A DNA stretch of 30,881 nucleotides, taken from the NCBI GenBank assembly GCA_045223915.1, contig JBGUZU010000021.1:1-30881 (forward strand), in the 5' to 3' direction. Positions 1-9,045 of this stretch are shown here, one piece after another. A program made the translations under genes and the position numbers. The first letter of the stretch is position 1. Every line of letters begins with the position of its first letter. The DNA comes from Ruminimicrobiellum sp045223915 (GTDB taxonomy: Bacteria > Elusimicrobiota > Endomicrobiia > Endomicrobiales > Endomicrobiaceae). The notes under the pieces are model-generated. The model saw only the letters and a list, made by a program, of their open reading frames with translations. It had not been told where the DNA came from and did not search any database.

Positions 1-3000
1 TCCAATTGCTTCTATCTTCGCTTTGTTCTTTACCGTTTGCATCTTTCCATTTCGGGAAAATAATTCCTCTGGCTGTCTTTTCATCTACTCCCAAATCTCT
101 CATCAAATCTTCTACCATCTTATCGATTCTGGCATTTTCCGCTTCCTGGGCTTTGTAATCGTTATATGCTTTCTTTAAATCTTCCAAGCTCCAATTGCTT
201 CTATCTTCACTCTGTTCTTTACCATCAGCATCTTTCCATTTCGGGAAAAGGATTCCTCTGGCGGTTTCTTCATCTATTCCCAAATCTTTCATCAAATCTT
301 TTACTTTTTGATCTATTTCAGCATTTCTTGCTTCTTGTGCTTTATAATCGTTATATGCTTTCTTTAAGTCTTCCAAGCTCCAATCACTTCTATTATCACT
401 TTGTATATTTCCTTTATCATCTGTCCATCTTGGGAAAATTATTCCTCTGGCGGTTGCTTCATCTATTCCCAAATCTCTCATCAAATCTTCTACCATTTTA
501 TCGATTCTGGCATTTTCCGCCTCTTGAGCCTGATTGTTGAGATAAGCTTCTTTTAAATCTTCCAAACTCCAATCACTTCTGTTTTCGCTCTGTTCGTTAC
601 CATCTTTATCTTTCCATTGCGGGAAAATTATTCCTCTGGCAGTATCTTCATCTACTCCCAAATCTTTCATCAAATCTTCTACCATTTGATCTATTCTGGC
701 ATTTTCTTCTTCTTGAGCTTTATTCGTAAGATATGCTTCTTTTAAATCTTCCAAACTCCAGTTACTTCTATCTTCACTCTGTTGTACTCCATCTTTATCT
801 TTCCATTGCGGGTAAAGAATTCCTTGTGCTGTTTCTTCATCTATTCCCAAATCTTTCATCAAATCACTTACTAATTTTTCTACTCTAACTTTTTCTCTGC
901 TTTCTTTTATAATATCTTCAACATCATCTTTAATTTTCTCCTTATTTAAAGTTCCGTCCTCATTTAAATACTCCGGTTTAACATTACCTGCACCATCAAC
1001 TACAATTGAATATATATATTCATCACTCCAACTATCTGTTCCACTTACTTCTCTTGCTGTATCTAATGCCTGTCTTGCCTTTTCCTCCGCTTTTTGTTTT
1101 TCTTCTGCTAATTTATCTTCTCTTATTACTCCGTTTACTATATCCAAATAATTATTTTTCAATGTTCCGTCTTCATTCAAAATTAATGAATATATGTAAT
1201 TATCTTCCCAACCTTCTGCTCCTTCCAAGCCTTTTACTTCCGATAATGCCGAAGATACTGCTGTAGCTTGTTCTTCAGCTATCTTATCTTCTCTTATTAT
1301 TCCGTTTACTATATCCAAATAATTGTCTTTTAATGTTCCGTCTTCATTCAAAATTAATGAATATATGTAATCATCTTCCCAACCTTTTGCTCCTTCCAAG
1401 CCTTTTACTTCCGATAATGCTGAAGATACTGTTGTGCCTTGTTCTTCAGCAGGAGTTTCTGCTTGTTCTTCTTGTGTAGCAGGTTCAGTTTCTTCTCCAA
1501 CTATATTTTCACCAATTTCCGATGCGATATCTGTTAATGCATCTACACCGGGTAATGCAGTATCTACAGCTGCATCTGCACCCACAGTTGCTGCATTTTC
1601 ACCTTCTTCTCCTGCTGTCTCTTCATCTGTTTTCTTTTCTACTTCCTCACCTTGTTCACCTTCACCTGCAACTTCTTCTGTTTTTTCTTCTTGTTCGCCT
1701 TCAACTGCAACTTCTTCCGCTTTTTCTTCTTGTTCGCCTTCAGCTGCAACTTCTTCGCCTTGTTCACCTTCAGCCGCAACTTCTTCCACCTCTTCTTCCT
1801 CTGATACCAAACCTGCGGCTACATCTGTTAAATTCAAAGGATCTATAACGTCTTGAACATCAGATTTTTCTTCTGTTGCTTCAACCGCTACTTCAGCTGC
1901 TCCTTCTGTTGGCGTTTCTGCTGTTTCTTCAACAGGAGCTTCTGCTGCTTCTTCTACCGGTGCTTCTGCTGCTTCTTCAACAGGAGCTTCCGCTGCTTCT
2001 TCTACCGGTGCTTCTGCTACTTCTTCAACAGGAGCTTCCGCTGCTTCTTCAACAGGTGCTTCTGCTGCTTCTTCTACCGGTGCTTCTGCTGCTTCTTCTA
2101 CCGGTGCTTCTGCTGCTTCTTCTACCGGTGCTTCTGCTGCTTCTTCAACAGGAGCTTCTGCTACTTCTTCAACAGGAGCTTCTGCTACTTCTGCTACCGG
2201 CTCTTCTGCGTAATATACACCCTCATCTTCATAAACTGTATTATCTTCTATAATTTCATCAACGATTTCCGGTTCAACATAAACTTCTTCTTGTACACTG
2301 GAAGAAGTATCTACAGTTTGAGATTCTGTAACATCAGAAGTAACTTCTTCCGCTGCAACAACTTCTTCTTCTCCCGTTTCTTCCGCAGCATAAGCTCTTG
2401 TTGTATTCATTGCAACTGTGGTTGCCACAGCAAACATTGCGGTTGCAACTTTATATAAAGTTTTATTAGATTTCAAAAATCTTATGAATGCAGTATCTTT
2501 AATTTTTAAATAAACAGATCTAAAGAAATTATCAATAGCGTCATTTTCTACAATTTTTCTTTCCAATTTTCTCTGTCTTGCATTTTTTGCTCTATCATAT
2601 TGAGATTGAGAAATAAACATTGTTCCTTTATAACGACTATCTTGTGGATTTGCCTTAATTACCTCCTGAATCTTAGGCAATTCAGCATCGGGAACAACTC
2701 TAACGGCAGAAACATTTTTCATTTTACTCTTATTTTCCGATTTTCTCTTTGATACTTCTATACTATTTTTTATACTACTCGAAATAAAAGAGATAAAGTT
2801 TTTTTCTTTTGAATCTTTATAATCTTGTATTAAATCTTTAAATGGTTTTATAATTTGTTTTCTATATATAAAAGCTATTGAAGCTGCAAGAATTATTATT
2901 CCCGGAACCAAAAATGGCATTGAAACGCCCAATGTAGCAGCTAAAAAGAATTTTAAAGCCAACGTTCCCAAAGCGGAAGCTGCCATAGAAACTAAAATTA

Positions 3001-6000
3001 CATTAGATAAAGCTTTACCTACAATCGTATTAGTTGTTGATGCTTTTGATACCAAACCTTGGACCGGTTCCTCTACTACTTTTCTACTGTTGGCCCATAC
3101 AGCCAAGCCTAAAATTGCTATAGCTGCAAAAATACCTGTAACAGATCCGAGTGCAGTAGCTATGGCGCCAACACCTATGAAATTCAAAAATGCAAAAAGT
3201 CCTATTCCGGCAACGGCACCTAAACTACCCCATACTAAATTATCCTTCTTACCTATATACTGATATCTATCCGAATATTGAATAAAGCCAAAAGCTAAAA
3301 CAGCTATAACTCCACCTATAATTATAGCAGGTAAGAAAGACGCAAATGTTCCGGCCAATGCAAGTTTTGCTATAAAAGCTAAAGCAAAAGTAGCTACTGT
3401 TCCTGAAAGGAATCCTGCATATATATGACTCTTTTCATTTATAGTATTTCGACTTGAGATTAATTTTAAACTCTTGAAATTCAAGCCTACTGAAACTGCT
3501 GTAGAAGCCAACCCTAATATAGCAAAAAATGCTGCCGCTGCAATTAAAGTAGCCGGATTTGCAGCAAATAATCCTATTGTCAAGAAAGCTACTGAAGAGA
3601 AAAGGGACATTGTAGCTATACTTGATGATGCCTTATTAAGCACACCCTTTGTTGCTTTTGCAGCATTTGTCCAACTATAACTATTTTTATATTTTTCAAC
3701 AGCCGTATCATAACTTTGACTAACTTGATAAGCATTTAATTTGTCTATGAAAAATTTCTTTGCAGCATATAAACCTAAAATCAATACTACAGCTCCGGCA
3801 AGAGGCAACAAAGCTATAGAAGTTGCCGCACCTGTAACTAAAATACCGGATGCTACTGTAACAATTGTTAGAGTTCCGAAAACAGGAAGCAAAGGTGCCA
3901 CAACATCAACTATACCAAGTAATGCGGATAATAATCTATGCGGTGTTTCTCTAAAGAACTTAGAAATTCTATACATTACATAAGAACTATCTCTCAAACC
4001 CTTATACTGTAAAGTTGATACTTTAGATGATTGAATTTGTCTAATAAATCTTCTTGCAGCTCCGTAGTATCTTCCAGTAATTATATTTCTTGTATTAATA
4101 TTTGCTTTTTCCAGTATAAAACTAATCCATCTTTTTCCTGAAAAATAATTTTCGTTGTTTTCAACTTCAGACATTTTATTTATAAATTGCAGCTTTTGTT
4201 CTTTAAGTTCTTCTAATTTCTGAGTTCTTATTGTATCAACGATTCTCATTCCCAATTCAAAAGCTTCTTTTTCTGAAATATTTTTATTTGTGGAATTTTT
4301 TCTACCAATTCTTACATAATCAGATCTTGCTAAAATTTTACCGAAAAATTCTCTCTGCCATTCATCTGTGTTAAAAGAATCTATAACTTTTTGTATGGAT
4401 TGCCTAAAGAAAGAAATTTTATCATCCGTCGCCTGAGAAATTGCATTTGTAGTTTTATCTGCTTCAACAATTTCTTCTACTTTATCTAATCTTGCGGTAT
4501 CAACAGAAGAAATATTTCTTCCCAAACTATCTTGTCCACCTAAGAAACTACCTATAAGGCTTCTGTAAGGACTATATTTTTCATCTATTTCTAAACCTTC
4601 AGCAGAAGAAGCCATAGTTGCAAAAGAACCTTCTTGATAGTCTAATGCTGAAGAACTTAACAATCTGGTTATATTCTCTATCTTGTCATTATGTAAATTT
4701 TCCAAATCTTCTATAGATATTGTTCTCAAATAAAAACCGCTATCCCCGCTTCTTGCAGGTCTTCCTGAAAATTGTTTTCTGGTTATAGGAGAAGAGAAAG
4801 CAGAATCTATACCGAAAATAGTTCCTCTAAAACTTTCTCCGGTAGCGATAACATTTGTATTTACTATTATTGCATGTCTATAAAAAAAGGCTTGAACAAA
4901 ACCTTTTAAATCATCTCCTAACATTTCTTTTAAGTTTGCATCTACCAACAAAATAAAATTGGAATCTATTCTTGCGGGAATGTTACCTGTTCTTTTATAT
5001 TCTTCTACAATCCTTCTTATATTTCTATTACCTTCTATTGTAACTAAATCCGAATTGGTCGTTAATGCAGAAATTAACGATTTACCTTCTTCTATAGAAT
5101 TAACTCTTATCATAGGAGATACTTCGCTGTTATCTGCTTTAACTTTTTTAACAACATCAACGATATACTGCCTTTTCTGAGCTATTGTTCTGAAAACTTT
5201 TGTTCCCAAATTAAAAGCATTTATCTTGGATTCTCCGCCATCATCATCCAAATCGTTTATCTCTTTATTGTAAACAGATTCAACAAAATTTTTATTTAAA
5301 ATGAATGATCCGGAAGTTGCTGCCAATCTTTCAAAATTCTCGCCATAAAGTCCTCTTAATACAGAAAGATAACTTATTTGATCTTCGATAAGTTTTTGAG
5401 CATCTGCTTCCAAACCGTTTGCAATTGCTATAGCAACATCCAAAAAGCTTTCTTTTTGTCCATGCTTTATCATACCGGTATTTTCATCTATAATTTCTGT
5501 TTTACCTTTGTCGCCAACAATCGTTCTTTCTCCGGCACTTGCATCACGGTTAATATTTGCTTGCAAAGCATTTTGAACTGCCTTTTCCCATTCAAAATCA
5601 AAAGTTCTTCTTGAAACAGCATTCTGTAAGCCGGCAGGAACATTTCCATCTACAATTCTAATACCAAGTTCTCTTAATGCAGCTTCCGCATCAGAATAAG
5701 ATTCTCCTCTCACAGCATCGCTTGTTAAAACTATGCTGCCACCGGAATAATCAAAATAAGGATTGTTTCTGAATTTCTTTGGATTTGCCGGATCTGCATA
5801 TCTAGATATTAAAGTTTTTGCCAAAGCATCTGCTGCTTTTGCCATTTCTATATACATTTGTGCATTTTCTTTGTCTCTTCTGCCAGTTTGAATTAACGGA
5901 GTCATCAAACTTGATACCAAAGCATCGTCGGCTTCATCTTTAATACCAAACCACTGTTTGTCTGCGAATTTTCCACCCATAAAAGCAAAGCCTTCATTTT

Positions 6001-8980
6001 CCGGAATACCAAACAATATGTTTGCTTCTCTTTGCAATTCTTCAAAATCTTTTACTTCTGTTCTTGTACCGTCGGCAGAATAAATAAAATATTTATCTTT
6101 TTCAAAAATACCTATTTTAGGAACATCAATGCCTATTTTTTTAAAAGCTGCTATCATTTCCGGACTATTTAAAAATCCTACCATGTACTCGGCATCTCTT
6201 CCTGCAAGAATATCAGTTTTGGTAGTTAAAATTATACCGAAATTCTCATTCCCGCTCAAAACTTGATGTGCCCATAATTTAGCTGTAGCAATAGCAATAC
6301 CACCTTGTTTACCTTTACCCATACCTAATTGTGAAAATTGAGATGCTGCCATTTGGTCTGATAATTTCATCTGTCTTTGTGTTTGTTCCGAATTTCTATC
6401 AAAGGTAAACTTACCTTGCGAGGTTCTGTCCATAAAATCATAGTATGCAGAATTTATTGTTGCATCTGCTGAAGAAAGTTTTGCGTCTCCTTTTGCCGTA
6501 GGAGCTCTCACTATAACAAAATTTCTTAAAAATGTTTTTGCAATAGCACCAATAAAATCAAAAGTATCACCAAGACCAACAAGAACCTCCGGCATATTCG
6601 GATGGTTAATGTGTCTCATTTCATGATTTATAAATGCTCTTAATAATGCTTCGTTTTTAATTTCGCCGTTCTTAACAAACATTTTAGAGAGCATTATATA
6701 GTTTAAATGAATTAATTTTTTGCCGCCTTCTTCTTTTATTTCCGCCAATGTATTATCTAATCTTTCAGTAAGTTCTGCAATTTGATCACTCTTCAAATCA
6801 CTAAAGTTTTCCTGCAAGAAATTATTTATTGTTTCTTTGTCTGCAGCATCAGATTCTTCAATTGCATTTTTAGCAAGCAAATTCTTCTGATAAAACTGAG
6901 CTCCGGTAGAAAGTCCGCCGTATAAAGCAGAAATTATAGAAATAATAGGAAGAGCTACCCATAAACCTGTAACACCTGCCATTATAAAACCTATTGTTGC
7001 TGCTACAGAAATACCTGTTATTCCCAATGCAGCTTTTATTGTGGTATTTATTGTACTTATGGATTTTTGTTGTGCAGTTGTAACTTCACCGCTCTTATTT
7101 ATTGTTCTACTTGGCTGGTCGGTAAATGATATTGTAACACTTTCCAACTCACTATCATTTTTAACTTCTAAATTAACATCTGAAACATTTCCAAGTTCAG
7201 CATCTTGTACAATAGCTTTAATATATTCTTTTGCATTAGCTACACCAATATCCTTTATTACGCTTTGAATATCCATTATAGCTTTCAATCTTTCTTGCAT
7301 AGGTGTTTCTGACAATGCTAAAGTAGCCAATGCCTGGAAAGAAATTTTTGCCTGTTCCTGAGCTATTTTATAATATGTTTCTTCTGCTATCTTCGTGTCA
7401 CCGGTTACATTAGGAGTAATAACAATATTTGTTACTCCTGCTCTTGATAACATATCAGACATTTCTTGTGTATGGAAACCACCGGTTACCGTTACATAAA
7501 CTTCTTTGGCTTGTTGCAAAGAATTCATTGCTTTTTGAAGTTCATCGTTACCTTCAGCAGCTTCGGCTATTCTGTTAGTATCAAGGACGTCTTTCATGTT
7601 ATCCATAAAATAATTATTTCTTTCGAAGTTTATTTTATAGAATGTATCGGATATAGCTTCATAATCTTCCAAAGCAACTATTTCTCTGTTATCTATGTAT
7701 TTTACCCATACATTTTTAAATCTGTCTATATTTTGTTGATAATATTTGCAATCATCGGTTGTTATTTTACCTGTTAAATAATCTTGATAATATCTGACAA
7801 AATTACTTAAAAATACAACTTCTTCTTCAGCTTTATTTTCTGAAAATCTGTCGTTAATTTCATCTTTAAAGTTTTGTTCTTCTTTAATCAACTCTAACGG
7901 ATTTATTGCCTGACTTAATTCTATGTATGCAAAGAATTTTTCCAATTCTTTAAAATTCTGAGATAAGTCTAAATTGTATTGTCTTGAAAGTTTTATCATG
8001 TATCCATACAATTTATCCATTTGAGAGAAATTTTTTGTTTCATTTAACAACATTTTGTATGCATTGTACGGTAAGTTTTCTTTCAATTTTAAAACAAACA
8101 TCTGCAATTCTTGTGTTGTTCTTTGATAGTTAATTTCTTTTTGTTTATCCAACAAAGACATATACATCGATAAGTTGGGGTAATTATCTATATCTACAGC
8201 TAACTTTTCGGCATATTTTCTCATCAAAGCAAAATATTTGTTAGATTCAATTGTTCCCGCAACATAACCCGCAGAAAGTTCTTCTACTTTTTTCTGCTGT
8301 CTGTTATAATATTGTTCTTGTAATTGTTTTACGGTGTCTTTTATTGAATTAATGTGAAGTGCAATTGTTTCTTGATTGTCTATTAAAGTTCCGAATCTCT
8401 TTAAGTTGTCAAAATAAGCTTCTTTATTTTCCAAACCTTTTATTATTTCCGTTTTACCTTTTGATGCCGAGAAATATTCTGCACCGGTAAGTCTTCCGTT
8501 TTCCAACAATTTATTCATTACGGAATTCTTTATGTTTTCATCTTTAGCTACGGTAAGCCATTTTGTGCTAACTTGTCCGTATGCACCTTCAAGGTAAATA
8601 TTCTTAACACCATACTTTTCATCAAACAATGATATTATGTTATTAATATTTCTTTGAACTTCGGCATGGCTATGCAAATCCTGAATATTAACAACAACCG
8701 TATCGCTACCTTTGTAATCTGCCGATGTTATCTTTCCGTAACTGTAAGGAAGATTAAAATCGTCAAAAACTTGTTTAAACTGCTCTGTAGCTCTGTTGTT
8801 TTCCAACAAGCCGGCAACTGCCTGTCCGTAAACAGCTGTTAATAAAAAGCAATTAACAACTATTATTGCCGTTACCTTCATGAAGGTTAACGAGACAATC
8901 CAATCTTTTGTTTTAAGATAGGAATCGACGATTCTTTCTTTGTTTATAAGCCCCTTAAAAAAGTTTTTGAGTATATTCAT
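1..8980 (-). CDS. Giant membrane-anchored protein with SecA-like ATPase and C-terminal tandem repeats (3' end outside window)
   Basis: The frame is open from an ATG at 8980 (SD AGGAG six bases upstream) to the left edge, at least 2993 codons; stop codon not in window. I translated many segments by hand and met no in-frame stop. Domain order by residue: 1-55 basic N terminus and membrane anchor; ~85-530 a domain with D101-L-H103-S-H105, LEGA (E131) and GGFH (H503), resembling the TIKI/ChaN fold; ~640-695 membrane helices; HEMRH at 786-790, a zincin-like HExxH; ~870-1435 a SecA-like ATPase; ~1670-2040 many hydrophobic helices; ~2154-2199 a second signal-peptide-like segment ending AYA-A; ~2255-2350 AEAPVEEA repeats; an acidic Ala/Glu-rich stretch; then 57- and 63-residue repeats to the edge. 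Giant proteins with divergent SecA domains are known from Ca. Omnitrophota. The SecA call rests on several ordered motifs; the other domains are inference. Overall function is unknown; an envelope or surface role is likely. Confidence 0.9.
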   Translation of the reverse strand, partial: MNILKNFFKGLINKERIVDSYLKTKDWIVSLTFMKVTAIIVVNCFLLTAVYGQAVAGLLENNRATEQFKQVFDDFNLPYSYGKITSADYKGSDTVVVNIQDLHSHAEVQRNINNIISLFDEKYGVKNIYLEGAYGQVSTKWLTVAKDENIKNSVMNKLLENGRLTGAEYFSASKGKTEIIKGLENKEAYFDNLKRFGTLIDNQETIALHINSIKDTVKQLQEQYYNRQQKKVEELSAGYVAGTIESNKYFALMRKYAEKLAVDIDNYPNLSMYMSLLDKQKEINYQRTTQELQMFVLKLKENLPYNAYKMLLNETKNFSQMDKLYGYMIKLSRQYNLDLSQNFKELEKFFAYIELSQAINPLELIKEEQNFKDEINDRFSENKAEEEVVFLSNFVRYYQDYLTGKITTDDCKYYQQNIDRFKNVWVKYIDNREIVALEDYEAISDTFYKINFERNNYFMDNMKDVLDTNRIAEAAEGNDELQKAMNSLQQAKEVYVTVTGGFHTQEMSDMLSRAGVTNIVITPNVTGDTKIAEETYYKIAQEQAKISFQALATLALSETPMQERLKAIMDIQSVIKDIGVANAKEYIKAIVQDAELGNVSDVNLEVKNDSELESVTISFTDQPSRTINKSGEVTTAQQKSISTINTTIKAALGITGISVAATIGFIMAGVTGLWVALPIISIISALYGGLSTGAQFYQKNLLAKNAIEESDAADKETINNFLQENFSDLKSDQIAELTERLDNTLAEIKEEGGKKLIHLNYIMLSKMFVKNGEIKNEALLRAFINHEMRHINHPNMPEVLVGLGDTFDFIGAIAKTFLRNFVIVRAPTAKGDAKLSSADATINSAYYDFMDRTSQGKFTFDRNSEQTQRQMKLSDQMAASQFSQLGMGKGKQGGIAIATAKLWAHQVLSGNENFGIILTTKTDILAGRDAEYMVGFLNSPEMIAAFKKIGIDVPKIGIFEKDKYFIYSADGTRTEVKDFEELQREANILFGIPENEGFAFMGGKFADKQWFGIKDEADDALVSSLMTPLIQTGRRDKENAQMYIEMAKAADALAKTLISRYADPANPKKFRNNPYFDYSGGSIVLTSDAVRGESYSDAEAALRELGIRIVDGNVPAGLQNAVSRRTFDFEWEKAVQNALQANINRDASAGERTIVGDKGKTEIIDENTGMIKHGQKESFLDVAIAIANGLEADAQKLIEDQISYLSVLRGLYGENFERLAATSGSFILNKNFVESVYNKEINDLDDDGGESKINAFNLGTKVFRTIAQKRQYIVDVVKKVKADNSEVSPMIRVNSIEEGKSLISALTTNSDLVTIEGNRNIRRIVEEYKRTGNIPARIDSNFILLVDANLKEMLGDDLKGFVQAFFYRHAIIVNTNVIATGESFRGTIFGIDSAFSSPITRKQFSGRPARSGDSGFYLRTISIEDLENLHNDKIENITRLLSSSALDYQEGSFATMASSAEGLEIDEKYSPYRSLIGSFLGGQDSLGRNISSVDTARLDKVEEIVEADKTTNAISQATDDKISFFRQSIQKVIDSFNTDEWQREFFGKILARSDYVRIGRKNSTNKNISEKEAFELGMRIVDTIRTQKLEELKEQKLQFINKMSEVENNENYFSGKRWISFILEKANINTRNIITGRYYGAARRFIRQIQSSKVSTLQYKGLRDSSYVMYRISKFFRETPHRLLSALLGIVDVVAPLLPVFGTLTIVTVASGILVTGAATSIALLPLAGAVVLILGLYAAKKFFIDKLNAYQVSQSYDTAVEKYKNSYSWTNAAKATKGVLNKASSSIATMSLFSSVAFLTIGLFAANPATLIAAAAFFAILGLASTAVSVGLNFKSLKLISSRNTINEKSHIYAGFLSGTVATFALAFIAKLALAGTFASFLPAIIIGGVIAVLAFGFIQYSDRYQYIGKKDNLVWGSLGAVAGIGLFAFLNFIGVGAIATALGSVTGIFAAIAILGLAVWANSRKVVEEPVQGLVSKASTTNTIVGKALSNVILVSMAASALGTLALKFFLAATLGVSMPFLVPGIIILAASIAFIYRKQIIKPFKDLIQDYKDSKEKNFISFISSSIKNSIEVSKRKSENKSKMKNVSAVRVVPDAELPKIQEVIKANPQDSRYKGTMFISQSQYDRAKNARQRKLERKIVENDAIDNFFRSVYLKIKDTAFIRFLKSNKTLYKVATAMFAVATTVAMNTTRAYAAEETGEEEVVAAEEVTSDVTESQTVDTSSSVQEEVYVEPEIVDEIIEDNTVYEDEGVYYAEEPVAEVAEAPVEEVAEAPVEEAAEAPVEEAAEAPVEEAAEAPVEEAAEAPVEEAAEAPVEEVAEAPVEEAAEAPVEEAAEAPVEEAAEAPVEETAETPTEGAAEVAVEATEEKSDVQDVIDPLNLTDVAAGLVSEEEEVEEVAAEGEQGEEVAAEGEQEEKAEEVAVEGEQEEKTEEVAGEGEQGEEVEKKTDEETAGEEGENAATVGADAAVDTALPGVDALTDIASEIGENIVGEETEPATQEEQAETPAEEQGTTVSSALSEVKGLEGAKGWEDDYIYSLILNEDGTLKDNYLDIVNGIIREDKIAEEQATAVSSALSEVKGLEGAEGWEDNYIYSLILNEDGTLKNNYLDIVNGVIREDKLAEEKQKAEEKARQALDTAREVSGTDSWSDEYIYSIVVDGAGNVKPEYLNEDGTLNKEKIKDDVEDIIKESREKVRVEKLVSDLMKDLGIDEETAQGILYPQWKDKDGVQQSEDRSNWSLEDLKEAYLTNKAQEEENARIDQMVEDLMKDLGVDEDTARGIIFPQWKDKDGNEQSENRSDWSLEDLKEAYLNNQAQEAENARIDKMVEDLMRDLGIDEATARGIIFPRWTDDKGNIQSDNRSDWSLEDLKKAYNDYKAQEARNAEIDQKVKDLMKDLGIDEETARGILFPKWKDADGKEQSEDRSNWSLEDLKKAYNDYKAQEAENARIDKMVEDLMRDLGVDEKTARGIIFPKWKDANGKEQSEDRSNW
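2..946 (-). repeat. 63-residue (189 bp) protein-coding tandem repeats, five units to the window edge
   Basis: The same phrase recurs at 2, 191, 380, 569 and 758, an exact 189-base period, so every unit keeps the reading frame. Each unit encodes a conserved core: DLMKDLGIDEETARGI, then an F/Y-P-x-W motif, a D/N/G-rich turn, NWSLEDLK, and a Lys/Gln/Glu-rich helix. The rightmost unit (758-946) is the most diverged, and units become more alike towards the window edge, so the array probably continues beyond it. I do not recognise the repeat; it looks like a small helical module. Confidence 0.9.
1104..1445 (-). repeat. 57-residue (171 bp) tandem repeats, two clear copies plus one degenerate
   Basis: Copy boundaries at about 1445, 1274 and 1104 are set by a repeated EEQ start 171 bases apart. 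Each copy encodes SSALSEVKGLEGA, GWED-D/N-YIYSLI, LNEDGTLK and NYLDIVNG. A decayed third copy continues to about 950 and carries YIYSIV and LNEDGTL with insertions, linking this array to the 63-residue units. The function of the repeat is unknown. Confidence 0.85.
1932..2219 (-). repeat. Twelve perfect-period 24 bp repeats encoding AEAPVEEA
   Basis: The Pro-Val codon pair recurs every 24 bases from 1932 to 2196, giving twelve 8-residue units of the form AEAPVEEA with occasional Ala to Val changes. Two nucleotide versions alternate (acaggagct and accggtgct), suggesting slippage or unequal exchange. The encoded stretch is acidic, Pro-spaced and probably an extended stalk or linker. Confidence 0.95.
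4680..6400 (-). other. SecA-like ATPase module inside giant protein 1
   Basis: Ordered SecA motifs are visible. GMGKGKQ (residues 886-892) sits where SecA has TGEGKT. It is followed by TKTDILAGRDAEYM, matching SecA's NDYLAKRDAEWM (R928, D929). KDEADD (DEAD at 1015-1018) leads into TPLIQTG, matching SecA's DEVD...TPLIISG. FERLAATSGSF (~1216-1226) matches KLAGMTGTA. TNVIATGE (~1376-1382) matches TNMAGRGT, and SGRPARSGD (1405-1413) matches RGRSGRQGD. Walker A to DEAD spacing (~125 residues) is close to SecA's ~105. Oddities: the Walker A Ser/Thr is Gln, and the GRG of motif V is lost, so ATPase activity may be weak or absent. Confidence 0.8.
7390..8730 (-). other. N-terminal TIKI/ChaN-like domain of giant protein 1
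   Basis: Residues ~85-530 begin with a beta strand and the motif VNIQDLHSHAEVQ, then an amphipathic helix and KNIYLEGA (E131). They end with VTVTGGFHT, a helix and TNIVITP. Two Gly/Asp-x-His motifs plus a Glu after a strand are the hallmark arrangement of the TIKI superfamily (TraB, ChaN, EreA), which includes metal-dependent peptidases and haem-binding proteins. The middle (~150-480) is mostly predicted helix rich in Lys, Glu and Gln. The fold assignment is inference from motif spacing; a structure prediction would decide. Confidence 0.4.
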
Positions 8981-8984
8981 TTTG

Positions 8985-9045
8985 TCTCCTTGTTTTTGTG
9001 CTATAAACACAAAAACAGCCCGGCTTACCTAAATAAGCCGAGCTA
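8985..9045 (-). terminator. Terminator hairpin overlapping a second hairpin just upstream of giant gene 1
   Basis: On the minus strand an 11-pair stem (AGCTCGGCTTA with TAAGCCGGGCT, one G-U pair) encloses the TAG stop of the 192-residue gene and is followed by GTTTTTGTG. That T-rich run is itself the 5' arm of a second perfect 9-base stem (GTTTTTGTG with CACAAAAAC), which ends just before the SD AGGAG of giant gene 1. The first hairpin looks like an intrinsic terminator. The overlap would let one structure compete with the other. Confidence 0.7.

Noticed and set aside
2..946. Regularly spaced repeats as a CRISPR array
   Set aside because: Units are 189 bases, preserve a reading frame throughout and have no short-repeat/unique-spacer pattern.
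1434..2458. Plus-strand open frames rich in Ser/Thr or Cys/Phe
   Set aside because: They are antisense shadows of the Ala/Glu/Pro repeats of giant gene 1. Their composition is forced by the 24-base repeat, and they have no SD or family likeness.
1..8980. Giant gene 1 as an artefact of misassembly or missed stops
   Set aside because: The frame stays open with coherent domains, correct SecA motif order and a good SD. Repeat copy number could still be misassembled.
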